A stretch of DNA of 64,000 nucleotides from JAJPXC01 sp964510535 (GCA_964510535.1 CAZECG010000008.1:1-64000); one strand, 5' to 3'; numbered from the stretch's first letter, positions 9,025 to 18,213 are shown. The notes: generated by a model not told the origin, from the sequence alone. Program-made: numbers and translations.

Positions 9025-11181
9025 TTATTCCTCGGCGTTTTTCTCGGCATACTCTTTGAGTAGTTTCTCCTGTACATCGCTCGGTACGAGTTCATAAGAC
9101 GCAAATTTCATAGTGAATGATGAGCGTCCACCGGTGATGGAGCTAAGAGCGGTTGAGTATGATGACATCTCTTTCAAAGGCACCTTGGCTGAAAGTTTCT
9201 CAAAGCCGTTTTCACTTGACATACCCATGATTATCGCGCGCCGTCCCTGAAGATCGCTCATCACGTCGCCCATCACGTCGGCAGGCACCATGACATCCAC
9301 GTCATAGACAGGTTCGAGAATCTTGGGATTGGCGTTACGGAACGCTTCGCTGAAAGCATTGCGACCTGCCAGACGGAATGAGATTTCATTTGAATCAACC
9401 GGGTGCATCTTACCGTCGTAGATACATACACGAACATCGCGAGCATAAGAGCCTGTGAGCGGACCTTGTTCCATGCGGTCCATCAGCCCTTTTACTATCG
9501 CCGGAATGAAACGTGCGTCAATAGCACCGCCAACGATACAATTATGGACCACAAGCTTGCCGCCCCAATCCAAAGGTATTTCCTGAGTGTCACGGACATT
9601 CATTTTAAACTCTTGGTTGCCGAAACGATAAGTATCGGGGGCGGGCATTCCCTCGGTATATGGCTCGATAATCAGATGAACTTCGCCAAATTGTCCTGCG
9701 CCACCAGATTGCTTTTTGTGGCGGTAGTCGGCGCGTGACGCTTTTGTAATGGTCTCGCGGTATGGAATCTTTGGTTCTTCAAAGATAATTGGTAGTTTGT
9801 CGTTATTTTCCACTCGCCATTTGAGAGTGCGCAAGTGGAACTCACCTTGTCCTGAGAGTATGGTTTGTTTCAGCTCTTTGGATTGTTCCACTTGCCATGT
9901 CGGGTCTTCCTCATGCATGCGGGTGAGAATCGCACTGAGTTTTTCTGCGTCACTTTCAGTGACCGGGCGTATCGCACGCTGATATTTAGGTGCAGGGAAT
10001 TTGATGAAGTCAAAAGCGATTTCACAACCTTTCTCGTCAAGAGTGTTGCCGGTGCGAGCATCTTTGAGTTTCACTGCCGCACCAATGTCACCGGCACAGA
10101 TTGCATCAACAGGCGTTTTGATTTGACCGCATACACAATAAATTTGCGCCAAGCGTTCCTTGCCTCCGCGGGTTACGTTCTCAAGGTCGGAACCGACTTT
10201 TAGCGTTCCTGACATTACCTTAAAGTAGCTCACTTCACCGATGTGTGGCTCAACAGTAGTCTTGAACATGAAGATACTTAACGGACCATTTGAATCAGGT
10301 TTCACTGTTTTGCCTGCTGTGTCGACCGGTGCGGGCATATCTTCGACAAACGGCACTACGTTACCGAGGAATTCCATCATGCGCCGTACACCCATATCTT
10401 TCAATGCGCTCACACAGAAAACAGGGAATATCGAGCGGTCAATCAGTCCTTTTCGTATGCCTTCGCGCATCTCGTCCTCGGTTAGGTGGCCCTGGTCAAA
10501 GAATTTTTCCATCAGAGTCTCGTCGTTTTCAGCGGCGGCTTCGACGAGCTGCTGATGCAGCTCTTTTGCGCGTTCCATCTGGTCAGCAGGGATCTCTTCA
10601 ATTGTAGGCACGCCACCATCGGGTCCCCATGAGTATTTTTTCATAAGGAGTACGTCGATCATAGCATTGAAGCCTGTACCGGCATTGATGGGGTATTGGA
10701 TCGGCACCACCTTAGGCCCGAAAATCTCACGCATTTGCTCGAGCACGTTGTCGTAATCGGCTTTTTCGCCGTCGAGCTGGTTCATGGCGAAGATAACCGG
10801 TTTTTTTAGCGATGCTGTTGTACGGAATATGTTCTGTGTCCCGACTTCAACACCATATTGTGCGTCAATAAGGATAACACCGGTGTCGGTCACATTGAGT
10901 GCGGTGATAGCGTTACCGACAAAGTCGTCTGATCCCGGACAGTCGATGACGTTGAGCTTCTTTCCAAGGAACTCAGCATAGAAAACGGTTGAAAACACAG
11001 AGTAACCATACTCTTTTTCAACCGGGAAATAGTCGCTGACGGTGTTCTTGCCGTCGATGGTGCCGCGGCGTTTTATAACTCCACACTCGAAAAGCATTGC
11101 TTCAGCGAGTGTGGTTTTTCCCGAGCCTTTGCTACCAAGCAAAGCTATGTTTTTGATTTCGTTGGTTTGATATACCTTCAT
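9025..11181 (-). CDS. EF-G paralogue (EF-G2 type) with degenerate GTPase switches
   Basis: A full-length 718-residue elongation factor G homologue: a GTPase-like domain to about residue 280, then domains II-V, including GGAGQFGEVHL near the start of domain IV. The P-loop is intact (GSKGSGKT, 16-23) and NQLD (134-137) stands for NKxD. However, the switch II motif DTPGH is DCPGS (80-84), replacing the catalytic His with Ser, and switch I RGIT is replaced by EYGYSV (about 57-62). Loss of both is expected to abolish or strongly reduce GTP hydrolysis. This matches what is reported for Bacteroides EF-G2, a paralogue that supports translation without GTPase activity under nutrient limitation. It is monocistronic with its own terminator and is divergent from lon. 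The tetracycline-protection family is a less likely alternative. Confidence 0.88.
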   Translation of the reverse strand: MKVYQTNEIKNIALLGSKGSGKTTLAEAMLFECGVIKRRGTIDGKNTVSDYFPVEKEYGYSVFSTVFYAEFLGKKLNVIDCPGSDDFVGNAITALNVTDTGVILIDAQYGVEVGTQNIFRTTASLKKPVIFAMNQLDGEKADYDNVLEQMREIFGPKVVPIQYPINAGTGFNAMIDVLLMKKYSWGPDGGVPTIEEIPADQMERAKELHQQLVEAAAENDETLMEKFFDQGHLTEDEMREGIRKGLIDRSIFPVFCVSALKDMGVRRMMEFLGNVVPFVEDMPAPVDTAGKTVKPDSNGPLSIFMFKTTVEPHIGEVSYFKVMSGTLKVGSDLENVTRGGKERLAQIYCVCGQIKTPVDAICAGDIGAAVKLKDARTGNTLDEKGCEIAFDFIKFPAPKYQRAIRPVTESDAEKLSAILTRMHEEDPTWQVEQSKELKQTILSGQGEFHLRTLKWRVENNDKLPIIFEEPKIPYRETITKASRADYRHKKQSGGAGQFGEVHLIIEPYTEGMPAPDTYRFGNQEFKMNVRDTQEIPLDWGGKLVVHNCIVGGAIDARFIPAIVKGLMDRMEQGPLTGSYARDVRVCIYDGKMHPVDSNEISFRLAGRNAFSEAFRNANPKILEPVYDVDVMVPADVMGDVMSDLQGRRAIIMGMSSENGFEKLSAKVPLKEMSSYSTALSSITGGRSSFTMKFASYELVPSDVQEKLLKEYAEKNAEE

Positions 11182-11234
11182 GTTATTATAGATTTAAAAT
11201 AAGTTAAACTGATTTAGTGTTATAAATGAGGGCG

Positions 11235-11264
11235 CAAAATAGAAAGTTTTTATCAGAAATGCAA
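11235..11264 (-). promoter_or_regulatory. Probable promoter of the EF-G paralogue gene
   Basis: On the minus strand TATTTTG (11241-11235) is one base short of TAnnTTTG. A TTG (11264-11262) lies 20 bases upstream. The predicted start is near 11229, giving a leader of about 48 bases. The imperfect -7 box would suit an activator-dependent promoter. Confidence 0.4.
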
Positions 11265-11284
11265 CTTTTGGCTATATGTTGCAT
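11259..11284. promoter_or_regulatory. Inverted repeat, candidate activator site upstream of the EF-G paralogue
   Basis: ATGCAAC (11259-11265), 12 bases, GTTGCAT (11278-11284): a perfect 7-bp dyad. Its centre (about 11271.5) is some 42 bases upstream of the predicted start of the EF-G paralogue. That is the position used by class II CRP-family activators. The proximal arm overlaps the -33 TTG. In Bacteroides the CRP-like regulator Cur is reported to activate the EF-G2 gene; assignment of this dyad to such a regulator is my inference. Confidence 0.4.
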
Positions 11285-11357
11285 AACATGGTTTTTTAAA
11301 ACAATTTTTGAGGTGTATAATTTTAATGCATATTTTCACAATGATATAGGATTTGCG

Positions 11358-11365
11358 TAACTTTG
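11358..11365 (+). promoter_or_regulatory. -7 box of lon
   Basis: TAACTTTG followed by G is an exact TAnnTTTG match, 86 bases before the lon ATG. No TTG is visible 19-22 bases upstream. The predicted leader is about 80 bases, AT-rich, with no recognisable heat-shock element. Confidence 0.45.
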
Positions 11366-11450
11366 GCATCAAATTTGCATAATGATAATTGCTAATATTA
11401 ATTTGTTATTCGGCAGAGAGTAACGGATTTGTAATTTTTTGACCGTAACG

Positions 11451-13877
11451 ATGAAGTTTTTACCAGACGAAGCCGCAGGCTTCTTCTCAATAAGCCCCGC
11501 ACATCAGCAGGGCGACCAATCAGAATTACAACCCGACTTGTTGCAGCTCCCGCTGCTTCCTACAAGAAATCTGGTTTTGTTTCCCGATGTGGCTATACCG
11601 ATAACGCTTGGGCGCGAGTCTTCGCTCGCAACAGCAGAACGCGCTGAACGTGACTCGTCGTTTATAGGTGTAGTGTGTCAGCTTGACAGCAGTGATGACA
11701 ATCCCGAGCTGAAAGGACTGTTCAAGTACGGTGTTTTCGCTCAAGTGCTCAAGGTGCTTACATTGCCCGATGACACAAAAACCGCCCTTGTTCAAGCCCG
11801 CGGAAAATTCAAAATTCTCGGCGAGTCGGCAACGGTTGACACTGGTCGCAAACGAGAGTTGCGGGCTCACGTCAAACCTATAAGTGAGGTGGTTCCGAAA
11901 TCATCGGATCAAGAGTTTGTTGCACTTGCAACTTCAATCAAGGATACAGCCACAAATATTATGAAGGCGACAGATTCGCCGTCGGAAGTGATGTTCAATA
12001 TCACCAACGTTGATAACCCCGCCTCACTGATTAATATTCTTTCGTCTACTTTACCGATAAACCCCGAGGTAAAGATGAAACTGCTCGCTATGAGGTATAT
12101 GCGGGAGCGCGGTGTGGCTTTGCTTGACGAACTGACACGCAACTCCGAGATGATTAACCTTACGCGTGAGTTTCAAAAGCGTGCCAAGGAGAGCCTCGAC
12201 GATAAACAACGAAGCGCATTTCTGCAGCAGCAGATGGAGGCGATACGTGCTGAATTGTATGGTGATGACGATGAATCTGAAGAACTACGCAAACGTGCTG
12301 CAGAAGTCGATTTTCCCGAAAATGTCAGCAAACTATTTAATAAGGAACTTGAAAAGTTACGCCGTGTGAATCCGCAGTCTCCCGACTATTCAGTGCAATA
12401 CACCTATCTTGAAACTCTACTCGATTTGCCATGGGGAAAACTGACACCGCTGGTCGATGATATTACTCATGCGACTGACGTGCTCAACAATGACCATTTT
12501 GGGCTTGATAAGGTCAAAGAGCGCATTCTTGAGCAGATGGCTGTGATGATTAATAATCCCGGTGGAAAAGCTCCTATTATATGTTTGGTAGGCCCTCCCG
12601 GAGTGGGTAAGACTTCACTGGGTCAATCAATAGCGCGTGCACTTGGCCGTAATTACCAACGGGTGGCACTTGGCGGCGTAAATGACGAGGCTGAAATACG
12701 CGGACACCGTCGCACATACATCGGTGCGATGCCCGGACGCATCATTGATGCATTGAAGCGTGCAGGCTCTTCCAATCCTGTCCTTCTTCTTGACGAGGTA
12801 GATAAACTCGGTCGTGACTTTAAGGGAGATCCTGCAGCGGCTTTGCTTGAAGTGCTTGATCCTGAGCAAAATTGTAAATTTCATGACAATTATGTCGACG
12901 TGGATTATGATTTGTCTAACGTGCTTTTCATAGCTACAGCTAATTCACTGTCAACGTTGTCGCAACCGTTGCTCGACCGAATGGAAATCATCGATATAGC
13001 GGGTTATCTGCTTGAAGAAAAGGTACAAATCGCAAAACGCCATTTCATACCGCGACTTACCGATGAATTAAACACGAGTTGGCTTAATCTGCAATTCCCT
13101 GATGAAACGCTTGAAGCGATAATTGACCGATACACCGCTGAAAGCGGTGTGCGTCAACTGGAGAAAAGGCTGTCGCAGATTATGAGGAAACGTCTGCTTG
13201 CCGCCATGAATGGAGGTGCTGCTGATTCTGTAATTAAACCCGATGATTTGCAAGGGATGCTCGGCGCGCCGATTTATAACCGAGACAAGTATGAAGGCAA
13301 TGATTTCGCCGGTGTGGTCACAGGGCTTGCGTGGACGGCTGTGGGCGGTGAAATACTGTTCATTGAATCTTCATTGTCATCATCTAAAGGTGAGAAGCTG
13401 ACATTGACTGGCAACCTTGGCGATGTGATGAAGGAGTCAGCTGTCATAGCGTTACAATACGTCAAGTCGCACTCGGCTCAATTCGGCATAAGTCCTGAGT
13501 TGTTTGATAAATACACTTTGCATATCCATGTTCCTGAAGGAGCTATCCCAAAGGATGGCCCCTCGGCAGGTATTACGATGGCCACATCGATTGTCTCGAC
13601 TTTCACACAGTGTAAGGTAAAAGCACGATTGGCTATGACAGGAGAAATTACTCTCAGGGGTAAAGTGTTGCCAGTGGGAGGGATAAAAGAGAAGATTCTG
13701 GCAGCCAAACGAGCGGGCATTACCGACATAATTCTGTCGGCGGATAACCGTAAAGATGTGGTTGATATCAGCGAGAACTATCTTACTGGACTGACATTCC
13801 ACTATGTGGATACCGTTATGGACGTTATTGGGCTTGCGTTGACCGATGAACCGGCAGTCGACCATGTCGATTTATAA
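11451..13877 (+). CDS. lon: ATP-dependent Lon protease (LonA type)
   Basis: Cytoplasmic AAA+ serine protease that degrades misfolded and regulatory proteins. The open frame begins at a TTG (11439), but the ATG at 11451 is the natural start (808 aa). Domains: an N-terminal LON substrate domain (about 30-230, opening LPLLPTRNLVLFP), a coiled helical bundle, the AAA+ module with Walker A GPPGVGKTS (about 381-389) and Walker B LLLDEVDKL, and the C-terminal protease domain with Ser in KDGPSAG (about 705) and Lys in PVGGIKEK (about 748). All catalytic elements are present. It is monocistronic, bounded by the shared terminator at 13900-13928, and divergent from the EF-G paralogue. Confidence 0.97.
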   Translation: MKFLPDEAAGFFSISPAHQQGDQSELQPDLLQLPLLPTRNLVLFPDVAIPITLGRESSLATAERAERDSSFIGVVCQLDSSDDNPELKGLFKYGVFAQVLKVLTLPDDTKTALVQARGKFKILGESATVDTGRKRELRAHVKPISEVVPKSSDQEFVALATSIKDTATNIMKATDSPSEVMFNITNVDNPASLINILSSTLPINPEVKMKLLAMRYMRERGVALLDELTRNSEMINLTREFQKRAKESLDDKQRSAFLQQQMEAIRAELYGDDDESEELRKRAAEVDFPENVSKLFNKELEKLRRVNPQSPDYSVQYTYLETLLDLPWGKLTPLVDDITHATDVLNNDHFGLDKVKERILEQMAVMINNPGGKAPIICLVGPPGVGKTSLGQSIARALGRNYQRVALGGVNDEAEIRGHRRTYIGAMPGRIIDALKRAGSSNPVLLLDEVDKLGRDFKGDPAAALLEVLDPEQNCKFHDNYVDVDYDLSNVLFIATANSLSTLSQPLLDRMEIIDIAGYLLEEKVQIAKRHFIPRLTDELNTSWLNLQFPDETLEAIIDRYTAESGVRQLEKRLSQIMRKRLLAAMNGGAADSVIKPDDLQGMLGAPIYNRDKYEGNDFAGVVTGLAWTAVGGEILFIESSLSSSKGEKLTLTGNLGDVMKESAVIALQYVKSHSAQFGISPELFDKYTLHIHVPEGAIPKDGPSAGITMATSIVSTFTQCKVKARLAMTGEITLRGKVLPVGGIKEKILAAKRAGITDIILSADNRKDVVDISENYLTGLTFHYVDTVMDVIGLALTDEPAVDHVDL

Positions 13878-13899
13878 TAAGTATTCACACATTAAACGA

Positions 13900-13928
13900 A
13901 AATGGCGGCTCGAACTAAGCCGCCATTT
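13900..13928. terminator. Bidirectional terminator between lon and the DUF5606 gene
   Basis: An 11-bp perfect stem AAATGGCGGCT / AGCCGCCATTT with a 7-base loop lies between two convergent genes. The A/T ends of the stem give T-rich tails in both directions. Confidence 0.85.
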
Positions 13929-13969
13929 CTTAATCGGCAAAAGCCTGTATAATAAGCCATTAACCTCTG

Positions 13970-14419
13970 TTATTCATTTGCCGCATGAGTGTCGCCTGCC
14001 GATTCGGCCGATTCGTCATGAGCTAATTCTTCATCTTTAAACTTGTCAATTCCTGCCGCTATAAGCTGATTATACCAACTGAACACTTTTTTGATGTCAT
14101 TGGTATAGACTCTGTCGCCATCGAAATCGGGTAATATAGTAGCGAAATAGCCGCGGATTTCCTTGTCACCTCCAAGTGATTTTACATCGACCGGTTTTCC
14201 ATCGTTCTTTTCTTTAATGGCTTCAAACACATTTGCCAACGGCGTGTCTTCATTTTCAGTGTAAATGGCTATGTCGCCAAGAGAAATAACCTTGTCGTGC
14301 GCATAGGCCGGGGTGCGTTTCCCGGTGGCGAGGTTTTCGACTATGAGCATATTTTTCCCTTGGTTTACCAATTTAAAGAGGCCGGGACGACCTGAGATTG
14401 AAAGAATTGTCTTTAACAT
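13970..14419 (-). CDS. DUF5606 domain protein
   Basis: A 149-residue soluble protein of unknown function typical of Bacteroidetes. It begins MLKTILSISGRPGLFKLVNQ, an N-terminal beta-rich domain of the SH3-like kind described for DUF5606. A helical second half contains VFSWYNQLIAAGIDKF, and an acidic Glu/Asp/Ala-rich tail ends the protein. It has no signal peptide or membrane segment. It starts 23 bases after metA, so galE, metA and this gene are probably one transcript. The acidic tail suggests a binding role, but I cannot assign one. Confidence 0.8.
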   Translation of the reverse strand: MLKTILSISGRPGLFKLVNQGKNMLIVENLATGKRTPAYAHDKVISLGDIAIYTENEDTPLANVFEAIKEKNDGKPVDVKSLGGDKEIRGYFATILPDFDGDRVYTNDIKKVFSWYNQLIAAGIDKFKDEELAHDESAESAGDTHAANE

Positions 14420-14442
14420 TGTTATTGATTTTTAGAATTTAT

Positions 14443-15369
14443 CTATTTTAGATTGGCGATGTCGTCAAGTTTGTATGGCGTTGCCTGATAGACGAAGTAG
14501 TTAAGCCAATTGGTGAAAAGGAGATTGGCGTGCGAACGCCATCTGACGAGTGGTTCTTTCGATGGGTCATCGTCGATGTAGTAATGAGCGGGAACCGCCG
14601 GATTCAATCCTTTTTCAAGATCTCTGTGGTATTCAAAATCAAGCGTGAGCGGTGAATATTCTGAGTGACCGGTGATAAAGAACTCCCTTCCGTTTCGAGC
14701 CATGACCATATAAACTCCACTTTCCTCACTGTCGGCCAGTATGGTAAGTGACTCATGCCGATTTATTTCATCGGCATCAAGTTGGCTGAATCGGCTGTGG
14801 GGAACTTCAAAAGTGTCGTCAAACCCGCGGAAAATAGGGTTGTGCTTATCCTTAAGTCGATGGGTAAATACCCCCGAGAGCTTATGGTCAAGAACGTGCT
14901 TTGCTATACCATAGTGGTAGTATAGTCCTGCGAAAGCTGCCCAGCATATATAAATTGTGGAGGTTACATGGCTTTTTGCCCATTCAAACACGTTGGTAAG
15001 CTCTTGCCAATAATCGACTTGCTCAAATTCAACCTTTTCAACCGGTGCGCCTGTTATTATCAAGCCGTCGTAACAATTTCTTTTTATGTCATCAAATCGT
15101 TTGTAGAAAGCTTCGATATGTTCGCGCGGTGTGTTGCGCGAAACATGGGTGCCGACATCAACCAAATCAAGATTAATCTGCAATGGGGTGTTGGAAATCA
15201 GCCTCAATAGGTCAGTCTCCGTCATAAGTTTTAGCGGCATAAGATTCAGAACCGCAATCCTTAAGGGACGGATATCCTGAGTAGCGGCTCGCCGCTCTCC
15301 CATGACAAATATATTTTCGGCTTTTAGCTCCTCAACGGCGGGTAATCCTTCCGGAACTCTTACTGGCAT
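14443..15369 (-). CDS. metA: Homoserine O-acyltransferase (MetA family), predicted to use acetyl-CoA
   Basis: First committed step of methionine synthesis: activates homoserine with an acyl group. The 308-residue sequence carries the family's Cys142 (YICWAA), His235 and Glu237 (GHSEYSP) at exactly the published MetA positions. Residue 111 is Glu (GAPVEKVEF). Published work on MetA attributes acetyl-CoA preference to Glu111 and succinyl-CoA preference to Gly111, so this one should be an O-acetyltransferase despite the family name. It starts 21 bases after galE in the same direction and is followed by the DUF5606 gene. I see no methionine-responsive riboswitch. Confidence 0.95.
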   Translation of the reverse strand: MPVRVPEGLPAVEELKAENIFVMGERRAATQDIRPLRIAVLNLMPLKLMTETDLLRLISNTPLQINLDLVDVGTHVSRNTPREHIEAFYKRFDDIKRNCYDGLIITGAPVEKVEFEQVDYWQELTNVFEWAKSHVTSTIYICWAAFAGLYYHYGIAKHVLDHKLSGVFTHRLKDKHNPIFRGFDDTFEVPHSRFSQLDADEINRHESLTILADSEESGVYMVMARNGREFFITGHSEYSPLTLDFEYHRDLEKGLNPAVPAHYYIDDDPSKEPLVRWRSHANLLFTNWLNYFVYQATPYKLDDIANLK

Positions 15370-15390
15370 CTTTTTTGAAAAAAGTCAGAA

Positions 15391-16428
15391 TTACATTACG
15401 TTACGCTCGCGGAGTTTGCATTGCCACGCCCATGCCGAACGCATTGTGTCGTCAATAGAAGTCTGAGCTTTCCAGCCAAGTACTTCGTTTGCATAAGCCG
15501 GGTCAGCCCATACTTTCTCAATATCTCCTGCACGGCGTCCTACGATTTTGTGGGGAACGTTAACTCCTGTGGCTCGTTGGAATGCGTCAATTAATTCAAG
15601 CACTGACAATCCTATTCCAGTGCCAAGATTGAATATCTCTATTTTGTCATCAGATTTGCCTTCAAGCATCCTCTCTACTGCGATAACATGGGCTTTTGCC
15701 AAGTCGACAACATTGATAAAATCGCGTATGCACGAGCCGTCGGGCGTATCATAATCGTCGCCGAAAACGCTAAGTTCCTTTCTGATTCCGATGGCGGTCT
15801 GTGTGAGGTAGGGTATGAGATTCTGGGGGACACCGTTAGGCAATTCTCCTATCTCGGCGGATGGATGCGCTCCAACCGGATTGAAATATCTAAGAATCAC
15901 GCTTTTGATTGGTGCGCCCGAATTGACCACATCCGTGATTATCTCCTCCGAAATCTGCTTGGTGTTGCCATAAGGCGATGTTGCCTTTTTGATTGGAGCG
16001 GACTCGGTGACCGGATTTTCATCAGGCTCGCCATAGACGGTGCATGACGATGAGAATACTATGCCTTTCACCCCGTGGCGAGGCATCGCATCAAGCAGAT
16101 TCATCAGCGTGTTCAAATTGTTGCGATAATAGAGTAGCGGCTTTTCTATTGATTCGCCGACAGCTTTGCTCGCGGCGAAATTGATTATACCCTTGATGTC
16201 AGGATAATCTGTGAACAATTGTTCAAGAGCCGCCATATCGGTGCAGTCGGCTTCGACCATCGGCGGTCGTTGGCCCGTGATGCGTTCTATTCCATCAAGC
16301 ACTTCAAGATTACTGTTGGACAGATTATCTATGATTACTACCGGGTAACCGGCTTGCTGCAATTCAACGACAGTGTGAGAACCGATGTATCCTGTGCCCC
16401 CGGTTACTAATATTCTTCCTTTGTTCAT
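15391..16428 (-). CDS. galE: UDP-glucose 4-epimerase
   Basis: Interconverts UDP-glucose and UDP-galactose for galactose use and for surface polysaccharide precursors. It is an extended short-chain dehydrogenase of 345 aa: the NAD-binding GGTGYIGSHT motif lies at residues 10-19 and the catalytic Tyr-x3-Lys in SPYGNTKQ. The substrate-binding region follows, with RYFNPVGAHPSAEIGE. The open frame begins 14 codons earlier (16470), but the family starts within a few residues of the glycine motif, so ATG 16428 is preferred. It heads the probable operon galE-metA-DUF5606. Confidence 0.95.
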   Translation of the reverse strand: MNKGRILVTGGTGYIGSHTVVELQQAGYPVVIIDNLSNSNLEVLDGIERITGQRPPMVEADCTDMAALEQLFTDYPDIKGIINFAASKAVGESIEKPLLYYRNNLNTLMNLLDAMPRHGVKGIVFSSSCTVYGEPDENPVTESAPIKKATSPYGNTKQISEEIITDVVNSGAPIKSVILRYFNPVGAHPSAEIGELPNGVPQNLIPYLTQTAIGIRKELSVFGDDYDTPDGSCIRDFINVVDLAKAHVIAVERMLEGKSDDKIEIFNLGTGIGLSVLELIDAFQRATGVNVPHKIVGRRAGDIEKVWADPAYANEVLGWKAQTSIDDTMRSAWAWQCKLRERNVM

Positions 16429-16549
16429 GACTGTTACTGTTCTGTGGGTAAAAGTCGGCGCAACTTGCACTTCAACGCGAATTTACAAAATATTACTGTA
16501 GAAGCAAAGCAAACGGTGCTGTCACGAGCGTTTTTTATTATCAACGATA

Positions 16550-17998
16550 TTATAGGATGGGGCTGAAAAGTCTCATAAATGACTCCAACGCTTTTTGAGT
16601 TGTCGACCTGTGTCTCCATGCCGAGGGGGTTATGCGTTGACAGTCTTTCATGTCGTTGACAAAAATTTCTTTCATCTGCTTGTTGAAATCAGTCGAGTAG
16701 ATGATTAAGTTACTTTCAAAGTTATGTTCAAAACTGCGGAAGTCAAAGTTAGTGGAACCCACCGATGAAAATTCGTCGTCGATGACGAGTGTCTTACTGT
16801 GAAGCATTCCCGGTTCGTAGAAGTAAATTTTGATACCCGCACGCAGGCATTCGGCAATATAGGAATATGAGGCATATTTCAGCATTATCGAGTCGCTGCG
16901 CCTCGGAATCATGATGCGCACGTCGACACGAGAGAGGGCTGCGCTTTGTAACGCCTTCAGAAGACTCTCGGTCGGCAGGAAGTAGGGGGTCTGCAAAAAA
17001 ACCGATTTTTTAGCATTAGCAATGGCTTTGAGATAGACCATTGCCACATTGCTCCATTGGCTTGTGGGTCCGCTTGTGATTAGCTGCATTCCCATCGAGT
17101 GGTCGATACATACCGGCAACGCCACGTCTTTGACTTCTTCGATTAGGGGTTGCCCCATAAAACTCCAGTCATTGGCAAACGACAATTTCAACGCCGTCAC
17201 GGCAGACCCTTGTATGCGCAGATGTGTGTCGCGCCAGATGCCCCATTCTGTTCCATCGATATATCGGTCAGCGATGTTCATCCCGCCGATATATCCAATG
17301 CATCCATCTATTACGCAAAGTTTGCGGTGGTTTCGCCAGTTAATACGTGTGGCAAATGGGGGAAAAGCGACTTTAAAAAATGGATAGACCATAATCCCCG
17401 CCTGCTGCATCTCCTTGAAAAACTTATTTTTCACGCCCAAACAGCCTACATGGTCGTAGATAACTCTCACGGTGACACCTTCTCGTGCCTTGCGTTGGAG
17501 GATATCTTTTATTTCATATCCGATTTTGTCATCCTCAAAAATGTAATATTGAAGATGAATGTAGTGTTGTGCATTATTAAGGTCGTTGATGAGCATGTCA
17601 AATTTCTCGCGACCGGTTATGAAGATTCTCGCATCGTTTCCAGGATAAAAGTTTGCCCCGGTCAAAGAGTGCGCGAGCTTGATCTGCTGTTGGCTCTCAA
17701 TACTCATGGGTATTCTGTCCGTATGCGGGACCGACATTGATTCAAATTTTCGCAATTTGCGGCGGTTGCGGCGCGAAGTGCGATGTTTGTTCTTTATATT
17801 GCGCCCGAAAAATATGTAAAGAATAAGCCCAAATGCGGGAACAACAAGAAGCACAGTAACCCAAGCGAGTGACTTGACTGGATTGCGGTTTTCTGACAAT
17901 ACGATTCCGATGATACTGAGAATAGTGATGGCATAAATGGCCATCAATCCCCAATAAAGCCAAGACATATTTATGTATTCTGACAAAGACGCTCCCAT
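16550..17998 (-). CDS. cls: Cardiolipin synthase (phospholipase D type)
   Basis: Condenses two phosphatidylglycerols to cardiolipin at the inner membrane. Two N-terminal hydrophobic segments (from WLYWGLMAIYAI and SLAWVTVLLVVPAFG) are followed by two phospholipase D modules with HxK motifs HRKLCVIDGCIGYIGG and HSKTLVIDDEFSSVGSTN. The expected nuclease N-terminal linker lies between. The open frame begins at 18058; I chose the ATG at 17998 (482 aa), giving a normal family length and a short pre-membrane segment, but 17968 is also possible. It is monocistronic and divergent from the MlaE-type permease. Confidence 0.92.
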   Translation of the reverse strand: MGASLSEYINMSWLYWGLMAIYAITILSIIGIVLSENRNPVKSLAWVTVLLVVPAFGLILYIFFGRNIKNKHRTSRRNRRKLRKFESMSVPHTDRIPMSIESQQQIKLAHSLTGANFYPGNDARIFITGREKFDMLINDLNNAQHYIHLQYYIFEDDKIGYEIKDILQRKAREGVTVRVIYDHVGCLGVKNKFFKEMQQAGIMVYPFFKVAFPPFATRINWRNHRKLCVIDGCIGYIGGMNIADRYIDGTEWGIWRDTHLRIQGSAVTALKLSFANDWSFMGQPLIEEVKDVALPVCIDHSMGMQLITSGPTSQWSNVAMVYLKAIANAKKSVFLQTPYFLPTESLLKALQSAALSRVDVRIMIPRRSDSIMLKYASYSYIAECLRAGIKIYFYEPGMLHSKTLVIDDEFSSVGSTNFDFRSFEHNFESNLIIYSTDFNKQMKEIFVNDMKDCQRITPSAWRHRSTTQKALESFMRLFSPIL

Positions 17999-18079
17999 AT
18001 CATCGCATTCTCGCCCTAAAATTACACAAATTGTCGCAACAAACAAAATCAATGGCACATATCGTAAAGTGTGCTAATC

Positions 18080-18094
18080 TGCAGGCAACCTGCA
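18080..18094. repeat. Short inverted repeat between cls and mlaE
   Basis: TGCAGG-CAA-CCTGCA, 6-bp arms with a 3-base centre, in the divergent intergenic region. It could be an operator or chance. It is not a convincing terminator because the T run is 11 bases away. Confidence 0.25.
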
Positions 18095-18177
18095 AATCTA
18101 AGTTTTTTCTCATAAGTTAGTAATTTAATTATCAAGTTCCGCGCCGATTGGAATAATGGTGTTTGTCAAAAAATAGC

Positions 18178-18185
18178 TACCTTTG
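18178..18185 (+). promoter_or_regulatory. -7 box of the MlaE/MlaF operon
   Basis: TACCTTTG followed by CGGGA is an exact TAnnTTTG match. No TTG lies at the usual spacing. It is inside the longest open frame (TTG 18163), so translation must begin further down, at ATG 18214, about 23 bases past the predicted transcript start. Confidence 0.45.
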
Positions 18186-18213
18186 CGGGATAAATATCAT
18201 TTTAAATACTAAG

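Noticed and set aside
18080..18094. TGCAGG-CAA-CCTGCA as a terminator
   Set aside because: It lies between divergent promoters and the T run is too far from the stem.
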